Origin: an uncultured Anaerocolumna sp.
GTDB lineage: Bacteria > Bacillota > Clostridia > Lachnospirales > Lachnospiraceae
Assembly: GCA_937901695.1 (NCBI GenBank)
Contig: CALDJN010000277.1
Span: 1-5,713, forward strand
Reading direction: 5' to 3'
Length of the DNA: 5,713 nt
The notes under the pieces were generated by a model that worked only from the letters and a program-made list of their open reading frames with translations, was not told the DNA's origin and did not search any database. Made by a program: the position numbers and the translations under genes. The number at the start of each line of letters is the position of its first letter. Positions within the stretch are counted from its first letter, which is position 1. Of this stretch, positions 5,674 through 5,713 are shown piece by piece.

Positions 5674-5710
5674 AGGCTCCAATGTTTTTTGGTGCCTGGC
5701 ACCACTTTTT
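5668..5710 (+). terminator. Intrinsic terminator of the suf operon, likely bidirectional
   Basis: GGTGCCAGGCTCC (5668-5680) pairs with GGTGCCTGGCACC (5691-5703) to give a 13-bp stem with one T-T mismatch and a 10-nt loop, followed by AC and TTTTT. The A-rich bases before the stem become a T-run on the other strand, so it could also stop leftward transcription. The right arm is itself a perfect palindrome (GGTGCC-T-GGCACC), and the left arm is nearly so. This makes it look like a paired palindromic repeat element used as a terminator. Confidence 0.85.
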
Positions 5711-5713
5711 AAA

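Noticed and set aside
5175..5705. 176-aa minus-strand open frame opposite sufU
   Set aside because: It is antisense to the clearly conserved SufU and would start inside the terminator hairpin. It contains no recognisable domain.

Overview
The window holds a complete SUF iron-sulfur cluster assembly operon, all on the + strand, in the order sufC-sufB-sufD-sufS-sufU (382-5634). The gene order, the use of SufU in place of SufE, the AT-rich sequence, strong AGGAGG-type ribosome binding sites and TTG/ATG starts point to a low-GC Firmicute. The SufD and SufB sequences look clostridial, probably Lachnospiraceae-like; this family-level guess is inference from remembered family patterns, not a database match.

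Layout. 1-114 is a tandem array of six 19-bp units, with the left edge cut by the window, followed by a perfect 7-bp hairpin (121-137). 138-223 is AT-rich sequence with no supported feature. 224-318 is the likely promoter/operator zone. It has a possible -35/-10 pair, an IscR/Rrf2-like dyad over the -10, three 15-bp direct repeats and an 8-bp inverted repeat. A 17-codon open frame ends on the sufC ribosome binding site. The five genes then follow with gaps of only 12 and 16 bp or overlaps of 14 and 11 bp, so they should be co-transcribed and translationally coupled. After sufU come a perfect 29-bp tandem duplication across the stop codon and a strong bidirectional-looking terminator built from GGTGCC/GGCACC palindromes.

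How the genes work together (family knowledge): SufS, a PLP cysteine desulfurase, takes sulfur from cysteine. SufU, a zinc protein, accepts it and passes it to the SufBCD scaffold. SufC is the ATPase that drives SufB-SufD rearrangement, and the Fe-S cluster is built at the SufB/SufD interface. No regulator gene (iscR/rrf2) and no A-type carrier lies in the window.

The outstanding oddity is in sufD. An in-frame tandem array of 27-bp units (2810-3025) adds an Asn-rich nonapeptide repeat, consensus AEMNSNANx, to an otherwise normal SufD. The last residue of each unit is always His, Cys or Tyr. The other unexplained structures are the 19-bp array, the 15-bp promoter repeats and the duplication at the sufU stop.
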